Of a DNA stretch of 12,511 bases, positions 1-6,478 are shown piece after piece. Each line of letters starts with the position of its first letter. Within the stretch, counting starts at the first letter, position 1. The notes below the pieces were generated by a model. It ran no database searches and was not told where the DNA came from. It saw nothing but the letters and a program-made list of their open reading frames with translations. This DNA comes from a bacterium UBP2_UBA2255 (GTDB lineage: Bacteria > Edwardsbacteria > AC1 > EtOH8), in contig DDXR01000072.1 of the NCBI GenBank assembly GCA_002347565.1, forward strand, positions 1 to 12,511, in the 5' to 3' direction. A program made the translations under genes and the position numbers.

Positions 1-24
1 CTCTACCAACTGAGCTACCGTGGC
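1..24 (-). tRNA. tRNA, 5' end only (identity unknown)
   Basis: The minus strand reads a standard tRNA 5' end from position 24 downward: a 7-nt acceptor strand GCCACGG, the TA linker, and a D arm of the form GCTC-AGTTGGTA-GAG. The window ends before the anticodon, so the amino acid cannot be assigned. A strong promoter (98-127) lies upstream, giving a predicted leader of about 65 nt. The gene follows clpP on the same strand but has its own promoter. Confidence 0.85.
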
Positions 25-97
25 CTTGCGTCATCCGACCTGCCGGCGGCACGGCGACCTGGCGTGTCGTCCCTTGCGTTCGGCCGGGGAAACAGTA

Positions 98-127
98 ATT
101 ATAGCAATTCCACTGCGGGATTGTCAA
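98..127 (-). promoter_or_regulatory. sigma70-type promoter for the downstream tRNA
   Basis: On the minus strand a perfect -35 box TTGACA (122-127) and a perfect -10 box TATAAT (98-103) are separated by 18 bp, with a TGn extended -10 (TGC just before TATAAT). The -35 box overlaps the clpP stop codon, whose TGA is part of TTGACA. The predicted start is near position 91. The next feature downstream is the tRNA at 1-24. Confidence 0.85.
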
Positions 128-741
128 CTTTTTTCAGGCTTGCCGGCCCCGGGCAGCGCCCGCCTCGTCACCATGATGTCGTCGATCAGGCCGTATTCGC
201 GGGCTTCCTCGGCCGACATCCAGAAATTGCGGTCGGTGTCACGGGCGATCTTGTCCACCGGCTGGCCGGTGTGGGTGGACAGAATGTGGCTGAGCTTCTC
301 CCTGATCAGCAGGATCTCCTTGGCGTGGATCTCGATGTCGGTGGCCTGGCCCTGCACGCCGCCCAGCGGCTGGTGGATCATCACCCTGGCGTTGGGCAGG
401 CAGAAGCGCTTGCCCTTGGTGCCGCAGGCCAGCAGCAGCGCCCCCAGCGACGCCGCCATCCCCATGCAGATGGTGACCACGTCCGACTTGATGTACTGGA
501 TGGTGTCGTAGATGGCCAGCCCCGAGGACACCGAGCCGCCGGGTGAGTTGATGTAGAGGTAGATGTCCTTCTCCGGATCCTCGGCCTCCAGGAACAGCAT
601 CTGGGCGATGATCAGGTTGGCGATCACGTCGTCCACCGGCGAGCCGATGAAGATGATCCGGTCCTTCAGCAGCCGCGAGTATATGTCGTAGGCCCGTTCC
701 CCGCGCCCGCTCTGCTCCACAACGATCGGTACCAGGCTCAT
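124..741 (-). CDS. clpP: ATP-dependent Clp protease proteolytic subunit ClpP (catalytic Asp replaced by Asn)
   Basis: This is the 205-aa peptidase subunit of the Clp protease, a cytosolic tetradecamer that degrades proteins fed to it by ClpX or ClpA/C. The sequence shows the family hallmarks: SPGGSV at about 66-71 (oxyanion region), catalytic Ser98 in GMAASLGALL and catalytic His123 in MIHQP. The third triad position, Asp in RDTERDRF of E. coli, aligns with Asn172 in RDTDRNFW (codon AAT at 226-228). Ser98-His123-Asn172 matches the triad I recall being reported for Listeria ClpP1. There is no long propeptide: the protein starts directly at MSLVPIVVE. The ATG at 741 has a GGAG ribosome site 5 nt upstream. 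The gene lies 29 bp after tig, the usual tig-clpP arrangement, and any clpX would be outside the window. Identity is firm; the effect of the Asn is not known. Confidence 0.97.
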   Translation of the reverse strand: MSLVPIVVEQSGRGERAYDIYSRLLKDRIIFIGSPVDDVIANLIIAQMLFLEAEDPEKDIYLYINSPGGSVSSGLAIYDTIQYIKSDVVTICMGMAASLGALLLACGTKGKRFCLPNARVMIHQPLGGVQGQATDIEIHAKEILLIREKLSHILSTHTGQPVDKIARDTDRNFWMSAEEAREYGLIDDIMVTRRALPGAGKPEKS

Positions 742-749
742 GCGTTCTC

Positions 750-778
750 CATATTTTCATATTGCATTTTTCATTTCC
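750..778. repeat. degenerate heptamer array (CATNTTT type) in the tig-clpP spacer
   Basis: About four units of 7-8 bp, on the plus strand of the form CATATTT, CATATTG, CATTTTT and CATTTCC, fill almost the whole 29-bp spacer between tig and clpP. They include the tig stop codon (771-773). The stretch is strikingly AT-rich against GC-rich flanks and resembles the other 7-bp arrays in this window in design, though not in word. It ends about where the clpP ribosome site begins. Confidence 0.6.
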
Positions 779-2084
779 CCAGGTCGGCCGTCTCCACCGT
801 CGCCTCGGCCCACTCCCCCAGCCCGCGCCTCGCCTTGCCGACGGCGATGCGCGACCGGAAATCGTCGCGCCGGTCCGGGTCCTTGGCGAAGGCCGTCCGC
901 AGGGCGGCCGGGTCCTGCCGGTTGTAGCGGGCCCACTCCTCCACCGCCTGCTCCAGCTCCTGGTCGGAGACCTCGATCTTCTCCTGCCGGACGACCTCGG
1001 ACAGCAGCAGCTCCTCCCGGATCTTCCACTCCGCCGCCGGGAGGTACTGTTCGCGCAGCCTGGGTTCCTCGGCCGCGCACTCCGGGCATTCCTTGCCGTC
1101 CTTGGCCTGGTGCTGGTAGTGGTGCCGTTTCTTGGCCTCGGCCAGCATTCCCTCCAGCTCCTCGGCCACCAGCGACTGTGGCAGCTCCAGCGGGTGTTCG
1201 CGCATCAGCGCCTCCAGCACCTGCAGCCGCACGCCCTCCATCGCCTCCTCCTCGGCCCGCGCCTCCATGCCCGCCCTGATCTTGCCGCGCAGCTCCGCCA
1301 GCGTTTGGTACTCGCTGATCTTCCGGGCCAGCCCGTCGTCCAGCGGCGGCAGCGTCTTTTCCTGGACGCTCTTGACGGTCACCGAGAACGTCACCGCCCT
1401 CCCGGCCAGGTCCTTGACCTTGTAGCCGGCCGGGTAGCTGACCGGGATCTGCCGCACCTCGCCGGTCGTGGCGCCCAGCAGCTCGCGGTTGAACTCGGGC
1501 AGCACCTGGGCCCCGCCCAGCTCCAGCACGTAATCGACGCCCTTGAACTTTTCCGGCTGGTCCAGCCCCGCGGCCGGCACGTAGTCGACGGTCAGCTTGT
1601 CGGTCGCCCGGGCGCCGCGCTCCACCGGGACGAACTCGGCGTAGATGTCGCGCAGGTACTCCAGCTCGCGGTCCACCTCGGCGTCGCTGATCCTGGCCAC
1701 CCGCTTGACCGCCTTGACTCCCTTGTAGCGGACCAGCGATACCTGCGGCAGCACCTCGCAGGTGGCGGTGAACTTCAGGTCCTTGTCCGGGCCCAGGTTG
1801 AGGTCCGAGATCACCGCCCGGTTGACCGGCATCACCCGGTGCTCGATCAGGGCCTTCTCGTAGCTCTCCGGCACCAGCTGCTCCACGGCCTCGGCCTCGA
1901 TGCCCTTGCCGTACCACGACTCCAGGATCGAGCGCGGCACCTTGCCGGGGCGGAAGCCCGGGATCCGGGCCTTGCGGTTGTACTGGCGGTACAGGTCCTC
2001 GATCGCGGCCCGGACCTGCGGCCCCGGCACTTCGATCTCGAACACCCGCTGCCATGCCTTCGGTTCCTTGATCTCGACCTTCAA
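771..2084 (-). CDS. tig: trigger factor, ribosome-associated chaperone and prolyl isomerase
   Basis: This 437-aa protein is close to the usual trigger factor length (432 in E. coli). It binds at the ribosome exit tunnel and shields nascent chains. The N-terminal ribosome-binding domain carries the signature GFRPGKVP at 43-50. An FKBP-type PPIase domain covers roughly 155-240, followed by the helical C-terminal chaperone domain. In that last domain, between the helix LPQSLVAEELEGML and the conserved stretch near LLLSEVVRQEKI, there is an insert with His321, His322, His325, Cys333 and Cys336 (ECPEC), which is unusual and could bind a metal. The start is TTG at 2084, preceded by a strong GAGGAG ribosome site at good spacing; no ATG fits the conserved N-terminus. 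No promoter or terminator is evident between tRNA-Leu and tig, so they may share a transcript. Confidence 0.96.
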   Translation of the reverse strand: MKVEIKEPKAWQRVFEIEVPGPQVRAAIEDLYRQYNRKARIPGFRPGKVPRSILESWYGKGIEAEAVEQLVPESYEKALIEHRVMPVNRAVISDLNLGPDKDLKFTATCEVLPQVSLVRYKGVKAVKRVARISDAEVDRELEYLRDIYAEFVPVERGARATDKLTVDYVPAAGLDQPEKFKGVDYVLELGGAQVLPEFNRELLGATTGEVRQIPVSYPAGYKVKDLAGRAVTFSVTVKSVQEKTLPPLDDGLARKISEYQTLAELRGKIRAGMEARAEEEAMEGVRLQVLEALMREHPLELPQSLVAEELEGMLAEAKKRHHYQHQAKDGKECPECAAEEPRLREQYLPAAEWKIREELLLSEVVRQEKIEVSDQELEQAVEEWARYNRQDPAALRTAFAKDPDRRDDFRSRIAVGKARRGLGEWAEATVETADLGK

Positions 2085-2132
2085 TTGGACTCCTCGCGTC
2101 GGTGCTGAGATTGGGTGTGCCGAATCACGGAT

Positions 2133-2162
2133 GCCGTCGAGAGCGCGTTCACTATCGACGGC
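2133..2162 (-). other. perfect hairpin just after tRNA-Leu
   Basis: An exact 8-bp inverted repeat (arms 2133-2140 and 2155-2162, GCCGTCGA/TCGACGGC) with a 14-nt loop begins one base after the tRNA CCA on the transcript. No T-run follows, so it does not look like an intrinsic terminator. A 3'-processing or partial attenuation role in the tRNA-Leu/tig transcript is possible but is inference. Confidence 0.5.
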
Positions 2163-2163
2163 G

Positions 2164-2248
2164 TGGTGCGAGGAGGGGGAGTCGAACCCCCATGCCTTGC
2201 GGCACCAGATCCTAAGTCTGGCGCGTCTGCCAGTTCCGCCATCCTCGC
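2164..2248 (-). tRNA. tRNA-Leu(UAG)
   Basis: An 85-nt class II tRNA with every arm visible. The acceptor stem GCGAGGA pairs perfectly with TCCTCGC, followed by A73 and an encoded CCA. The anticodon stem CCAGA/TCTGG encloses CTTAGGA, giving anticodon UAG at 2212-2214, which reads CUA leucine codons. The long variable arm is a TGCC-GCAA-GGCA hairpin, and the T arm has a five-pair G/C stem around TTCGACT. It is preceded by a near-consensus promoter and followed by tig. Confidence 0.97.
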
Positions 2249-2266
2249 CGGACCCGGACGGCGCCC

Positions 2267-2295
2267 ATTATACCAGATATCGCGCCGAGCGTCAA
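2267..2295 (-). promoter_or_regulatory. sigma70-type promoter for tRNA-Leu (and probably tig-clpP)
   Basis: On the minus strand TTGACG (2290-2295) and TATAAT (2267-2272) are separated by exactly 17 bp, with TGG giving a TGn extended -10. It lies about 10 bp beyond the cca stop codon and about 20 bp upstream of the tRNA-Leu 5' end. No other convincing promoter is seen before tig, so it probably also supplies tig and clpP. Confidence 0.85.
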
Positions 2296-2304
2296 GGCGA
2301 GCGG

Positions 2305-3747
2305 TCAGCGGCGGGCCAGCCATTGCGCCGCCTCGTCCAGCAACGGCCCCCGGGCGTTGCGGGACGGGTGCTCCAGCACGTAGTCCAGCAGGTGGCCCAG
2401 CAGCGCGCCCAGGGCCGGGCCGGGCCGCAGCCCGAACTCGCGCATCAGGTCGTCGCCGCCGACCGCCAGGTCGGCCAGCGCGAAGGGGCGGTCGCGCCGG
2501 ATCTCCTCGGTGGCCAGCTGCCGGAACCGGTCGAGCGTTTCCGTGGCGTCGTCGCCCGCGGCGCCCTGGGCCAGGATGTCGGCCCGGCGCAGGTCGATCA
2601 ACCGGTACAGGCCGTCGCGGCCGGTCTTTGCGATCAGCCGGCGCAGGCCCTTTTCGGTCTCGGGATAGGCGAACATGTGCCTCCGCACCAGGGACGAGAC
2701 CGCCAGGATGGTGTCCCGCGAGTACCGCAGCCGCTCCAGGACCTCCGTGGCCAGGAGCTCGCCCTCCTTGTCGTGCCCGTAAAAATGGACACGGCCGCCG
2801 GACAGCTCCCGGCATCTCGGCTTGGCGATGTCGTGCAGCAGAGCGGCCAGACGCAGCTCCAGACCCTTGTCGCGGGGGACGTGATCGACGGCTTTCATCG
2901 AGTGCTGGAACACGTCATGGCGGTGGAACTCCCCGGGCTGGGTGACCCCCACGCCGGACTCGAGCTCCGGCAGGACATGCTGGAGCAGCCCGGCCCGCTG
3001 CATCAGCCACAGGCCGATCGACGGCCGCTCGGCCTTGGCCAGCAGCTTGTTCAGCTCCTGCTGGACGCGCTCGGGCGCGATGGTCGCGATCAGGGCCGCG
3101 TTTTTCTTGATCGCCCGGAACGTGTCCCGCTCGACCGCGTACTCGAACCGGGCCGCGAACTGGCAGGCACGCAGCATCCGCAGCGGGTCCTGCGCGAAGG
3201 CGCCGGGATCGACCATGCGGATCAGGTTGTCCCGGATGTCCCGGACCCCGCCGAAGGGATCGACCAATTCTGGTTCCGTAATTCGTAATTTGTCATTCGC
3301 AAGTCGCAGGGCGATGGCGTTGATGGTGAAATCCCGCCGCCGCAGGTCCTCCGCCACCGGCAGGTCCGGGTCGTACTCGATCTCGAAGTCGCGGTGGCCG
3401 TGCCCAGTGCTTTTCTCGCGCCGGGGCAGGGCGACATCGACGGTCTTCGATTGCCGGTCCTCGATCTGGAGCTTGAACTTGAGGACGCCGAAGGCCTTCC
3501 CCACCAGCTCGACATGGCCGAACCCCCGCAGCGTCCCGGTCAGTTCGTCCATGGGCGTGCCGGTGACCAGGTAGTCGGTCTCCTCGGGCCGGTAGCGCCA
3601 GAAACGCGCCGGGTCGACCGCGCCCGTGTCCAGCGACATGGCGTAGCGCAAGCGGTCGCGCACCGCGCCGCCCACCTCGTACAGCCGGCCCCGGACGTTG
3701 ATCGCCCGAATCACGTCAGCGGGCAGCATCATTCGATGATCCAGCAC
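2305..3747 (-). CDS. cca: CCA-adding tRNA nucleotidyltransferase / poly(A) polymerase family protein with HD domain
   Basis: A 480-aa class II nucleotidyltransferase that likely adds or repairs the CCA end of tRNAs. Visible motifs are VGGAVRD (25-31), a catalytic pair at ETD (Glu56, Asp58), a third carboxylate at Asp104 in VDVALPRRE, the signature RRDFTINA (137-144), DPFGG (163-167) and an RNA/head region FAQDPLRMLRACQFAARF (184-201). A C-terminal HD phosphohydrolase domain follows, with HRHD at 275-278 and HDIAKP at 305-310. Two oddities are Glu where family members normally have the first Asp of DxD, and an insert at about 147-162 coded by a heptamer array. The start is uncertain: GTG at 3747 overlaps the upstream TPR gene by 32 bp, while ATG at 3732 has a GGA 7 nt upstream and may be the true start. 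Poly(A) polymerase activity is an alternative. Confidence 0.9.
   Translation of the reverse strand: MLDHRMMLPADVIRAINVRGRLYEVGGAVRDRLRYAMSLDTGAVDPARFWRYRPEETDYLVTGTPMDELTGTLRGFGHVELVGKAFGVLKFKLQIEDRQSKTVDVALPRREKSTGHGHRDFEIEYDPDLPVAEDLRRRDFTINAIALRLANDKLRITEPELVDPFGGVRDIRDNLIRMVDPGAFAQDPLRMLRACQFAARFEYAVERDTFRAIKKNAALIATIAPERVQQELNKLLAKAERPSIGLWLMQRAGLLQHVLPELESGVGVTQPGEFHRHDVFQHSMKAVDHVPRDKGLELRLAALLHDIAKPRCRELSGGRVHFYGHDKEGELLATEVLERLRYSRDTILAVSSLVRRHMFAYPETEKGLRRLIAKTGRDGLYRLIDLRRADILAQGAAGDDATETLDRFRQLATEEIRRDRPFALADLAVGGDDLMREFGLRPGPALGALLGHLLDYVLEHPSRNARGPLLDEAAQWLARR
3266..3307. repeat. degenerate heptamer array (AATTCGT type) inside cca
   Basis: Six consecutive 7-bp units (42 bp, hence frame-neutral) follow an AATTCGT-like pattern, for example GTTCCGT, AATTCGT, AATTTGT and CATTCGC. 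They encode residues 147-161 of the Cca-type protein, exactly where it is longer than relatives between INAIA and DPFGG. The stretch is a local AT-rich island in a GC-rich gene. Confidence 0.6.
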
Positions 3748-5122
3748 CGCCGCGCAGCGCAGCGATCTCCCGTTCCGCTTTGCGCGTGGGCTCGCGTCGC
3801 TGCTGCTCCTCCAGCAGCTCCAGCGCGCGCTGCCGATACTCCTCCTTGCCCGTCGCCTCGTGCAGCGCCCGGTAGGCGGCGGCCCGGTCTTCCGGGCAGG
3901 CGTCGAGCAGCCGCAGCAGGTCGGCCTCGGCCGCTGCGGGATCGCTCCGGGCCCGCAGCCTCTCCCGCAGCAGCGCCTTCGCCCGGTCGGTCTCCGACCC
4001 GCCCTGGCGGAGCGGCAGCGCCTCCCGGAGCGCCGCCCACGCCTCTGCGTGTTCGCCCCGGCGGCAGTGGATCTCGGCCAGCTGGACCAGGTACATGCCG
4101 AGAAAGCGCTCGGTATTCAGACCCCGGACGCCGGCAACGCTCTCCCGCACCAGCTCCAGGGCATCATCCAGCCTCCCGTCGTCCGTTTCGACGACGCCCA
4201 GCTTGAAGCGGGCGAAGGTGACGCCCAGGTCGTCCTGCATCTCCCGGCACAGCGCCAGCTCCCGCCGGATCAAGTGCCGGGCGTCGTCAAGCTCGCCCAG
4301 TTCGATGTACACGCCCCCCAGGTCGCCGGTGGCGCAGCAGGCGCTGTAGGCATCGCCCATCCGTTCGGTCAACCGCAATTGCTCCAGATAGCAGTCCCGG
4401 GCCATTCGCGGCCGCCTGCGGTAGAGGTGCACGCCCCCTAGGCTCCCCAGCGCTATGGCGTAGTACGCCGCATAGCCGAAGCGCCGCGCGACGGCCATGG
4501 CCCGCTCGAGGAGTTCCGCAGCCCGGTCCAGCGCCCCCTGCTCCCGGAGCGCCAGCCCGATGTTGATCAGCGCGCTCAGCTCGGTCTCCTTCACCCCGCG
4601 CGAGACGGCGTGGGCATGCTGCCGCTCGAACGCCTCCAGGGCGCTGCCGATGTCGCCCCTCCAGAAATTGATGTTGCCCCGGAGGGCGTCGATGGACATC
4701 GCCAGCCCATCGTCCCCGGGTGACAACCCCCGCTCCAGCCCGTCCAGCAGTTCCAGCGCCCGGTCGAAATGCCCCCGGGAACTGAGCACCTTGGCCCGCC
4801 ACAGCATCACCGTCCCGGCCGTGGAACCGGCGCCGGCGGCCTGGAACAGCTCTTCGGCCCGGTCCAGGTGCTCCAGGGCGTTATCGTACCGGGACAGCAT
4901 CACCAGGTGTATTGCCAGCGCCAGTTGAGCCTCCGCCGCCTGCCGGGGATCGCCCGAACGATCTGCCCACTGCGCGTTCAGGGAATAGGCATCCAGCGCC
5001 GGCAGCAGTTCGCCCACGGCGGTGAGCGCCTTGGCCCTGCGCTCGGCGACACGGATCGGGTAGCATCCCCCGTCCGGGCCGGGCACGGATAGATGGTGCC
5101 GCTTGTAAATGCGCGCCGCCAC
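3716..5122 (-). CDS. TPR-repeat protein, second of a tandem pair
   Basis: A 468-aa protein made almost wholly of tetratricopeptide-like helix pairs from about residue 30 onward, for example SRYDNALEHLDRAEELF, GHFDRALELLDGLE, GALDRAAELLERAMAVARR and GRLDDALELVRESVAGV. TPR scaffolds mediate protein-protein contacts; no enzyme domain, signal peptide or membrane segment is visible. It aligns along its whole length with the preceding gene (5150-6478): both open with a GPxxG-x-P stretch before the repeats and close with a short polar tail after a P-rich turn, so the pair is probably a duplication. The start is GTG at 5122, the first possible start after an in-frame stop, with AGGGG about 10 nt upstream. 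It begins 27 bp after the preceding gene, and its 3' end overlaps the cca start region. Function is unknown; the operon position suggests shared expression with ygiQ and cca. Confidence 0.85.
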   Translation of the reverse strand: MAARIYKRHHLSVPGPDGGCYPIRVAERRAKALTAVGELLPALDAYSLNAQWADRSGDPRQAAEAQLALAIHLVMLSRYDNALEHLDRAEELFQAAGAGSTAGTVMLWRAKVLSSRGHFDRALELLDGLERGLSPGDDGLAMSIDALRGNINFWRGDIGSALEAFERQHAHAVSRGVKETELSALINIGLALREQGALDRAAELLERAMAVARRFGYAAYYAIALGSLGGVHLYRRRPRMARDCYLEQLRLTERMGDAYSACCATGDLGGVYIELGELDDARHLIRRELALCREMQDDLGVTFARFKLGVVETDDGRLDDALELVRESVAGVRGLNTERFLGMYLVQLAEIHCRRGEHAEAWAALREALPLRQGGSETDRAKALLRERLRARSDPAAAEADLLRLLDACPEDRAAAYRALHEATGKEEYRQRALELLEEQQRREPTRKAEREIAALRGGAGSSNDAAR

Positions 5123-5149
5123 TGGATTATCGCCCCTGCATACCGCCGT

Positions 5150-6478
5150 TCAACGTACGGGGACAGGCGCCGGTCCGGCACTGTCGGGCTGGCCCCGCTC
5201 CAGCTCCCCGATTCTCGACCGGTACTCATGATTCGGCGTGAGGGCAACGAGCTGTTGGAAAAGGCGCAGGGCCTCGGCCCGGCATGTCCCGTCGCCGGCC
5301 AGCCGGTACAGCCAGTAGTTGATCTCGGCCCGCCGCGCCTGGTCCGGCTCCTTCGCCAGCATCCTCCGCATCGCCCGCACCGCCCCGAGCCGGTCCTGAT
5401 GGGCGTCGATCCTCAGCGCCAGCAGGCGGCAGTCGCCGGCAACCTGCCGCTCCTCTATCCCATCGGCCATCGCCAGCGCTTGGCGGTTATGTTCCCGGGC
5501 TTCCTCGAGCCGCCCCGTTTCCTCATAGAGCGTTGCCAGGCCGAGCAGATACCCGCACAGATGATACTTGGCGCCGCACCGCTCGCCCAGCATGATCGCT
5601 TCCCGGTGCCACCGTTCCGCTTCGGGGTATAGCCCGCGGTTCCTGCAGATCTGGGCCCTGTAGTCGAGCACGATGCTCAGGCCCTTGCTGTCGTCCAGTT
5701 CGCGGGCCAGCTCGGTCCTTCGCTCGATGCACTCCAGCGCCCGGTCAAAGTCGCCGGTCTGCACCCAGACGCTGGCGGTGTTGGCGATCGCCGAGCACAG
5801 GGTGTGCTTGTCCCCGACCCGCCCGGCCAGCGCCGCCTGCCTGCCGAACCACTCCAGGGCTGCTGGATAATCGCCCTTCGACCAGTGTACCACCCCGATG
5901 TTGCCGAGGATGTTCGCCTGGCCGCAGAGGTCGCCGCTCTGCTTGGCCAGATCGAGCGCCCTGCGGTAGTATCCGTACGATGCGTCGTGCCGGCCCTGCT
6001 CGCCGGCGACGTTGCCGAGGTTGTTGCAGGCGGCGCAGATCCCTCGGATATCCCCGATCCTGCGGGACAGCGCCAGCCGCCTCAGGTAGAGCCGCGCGGC
6101 CTGGGCGTACCGGCCCCCGAAATAGCAGACTCCCCCCAGCAACCCCAGGGTCTTGGAGAGCCCCTTGACGTCGCCCAGCTCCCGGTAGAGCTGCCGCGAC
6201 CGCTGATAGAGCGACTGGGCTTCCGCATCCCTCCCCCGCCGGTGCAGCACCCAGCCAAGCGAATTGCTAGACGCGGCTGCAAGTCCGGCCAGCCCTGCGC
6301 CCATCGATGCTTCCAGATTGCGCCGATACACGGCCTCGGCCCGCTGCCAGCGCCCGGTAAGCTCGCAGATCTCCCCGACGCGCTCCCACAGCATGAACGG
6401 GAAGGCACCAGCGCCGGGGCCCTCGAACCACAATCTCGGCATGCGGCGGGACCGCCGGGCGCCATCCGGCCGGATCAT
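5150..6478 (-). CDS. TPR-repeat protein, first of a tandem pair
   Basis: A 442-aa protein of repeated TPR-type helix pairs, for example GRWQRAEAVYRRNLEA, GRYAQAARLYLRRLALSRR, GDYPAALEWFGRQAALAGR and GRLEEAREHNRQALAMA, with frequent GD/GN-containing turns and many units of about 40 residues. This is the kind of scaffold found next to signalling or regulatory domains, but here it stands alone with no kinase, cyclase or DNA-binding domain visible. The ATG at 6478 overlaps the ygiQ stop in an ATGA arrangement, which implies translational coupling. An internal ATG at 6442 (MPRLWF) is a possible alternative. The reading frame is also open further upstream, but that stretch is antisense shadow of ygiQ and is not used. 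Its partner and role are unknown. Confidence 0.85.
   Translation of the reverse strand: MIRPDGARRSRRMPRLWFEGPGAGAFPFMLWERVGEICELTGRWQRAEAVYRRNLEASMGAGLAGLAAASSNSLGWVLHRRGRDAEAQSLYQRSRQLYRELGDVKGLSKTLGLLGGVCYFGGRYAQAARLYLRRLALSRRIGDIRGICAACNNLGNVAGEQGRHDASYGYYRRALDLAKQSGDLCGQANILGNIGVVHWSKGDYPAALEWFGRQAALAGRVGDKHTLCSAIANTASVWVQTGDFDRALECIERRTELARELDDSKGLSIVLDYRAQICRNRGLYPEAERWHREAIMLGERCGAKYHLCGYLLGLATLYEETGRLEEAREHNRQALAMADGIEERQVAGDCRLLALRIDAHQDRLGAVRAMRRMLAKEPDQARRAEINYWLYRLAGDGTCRAEALRLFQQLVALTPNHEYRSRIGELERGQPDSAGPAPVPVR

Noticed and set aside
762..2108. Long plus-strand open frame opposite trigger factor, with others at 1900-3288, 5804-6778, 8988-10553 and 10196-11494
   Set aside because: These are antisense shadows, expected in GC-rich coding DNA. 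They are rich in R, P, Q, H and L, match no family, and lie over confidently identified minus-strand genes.
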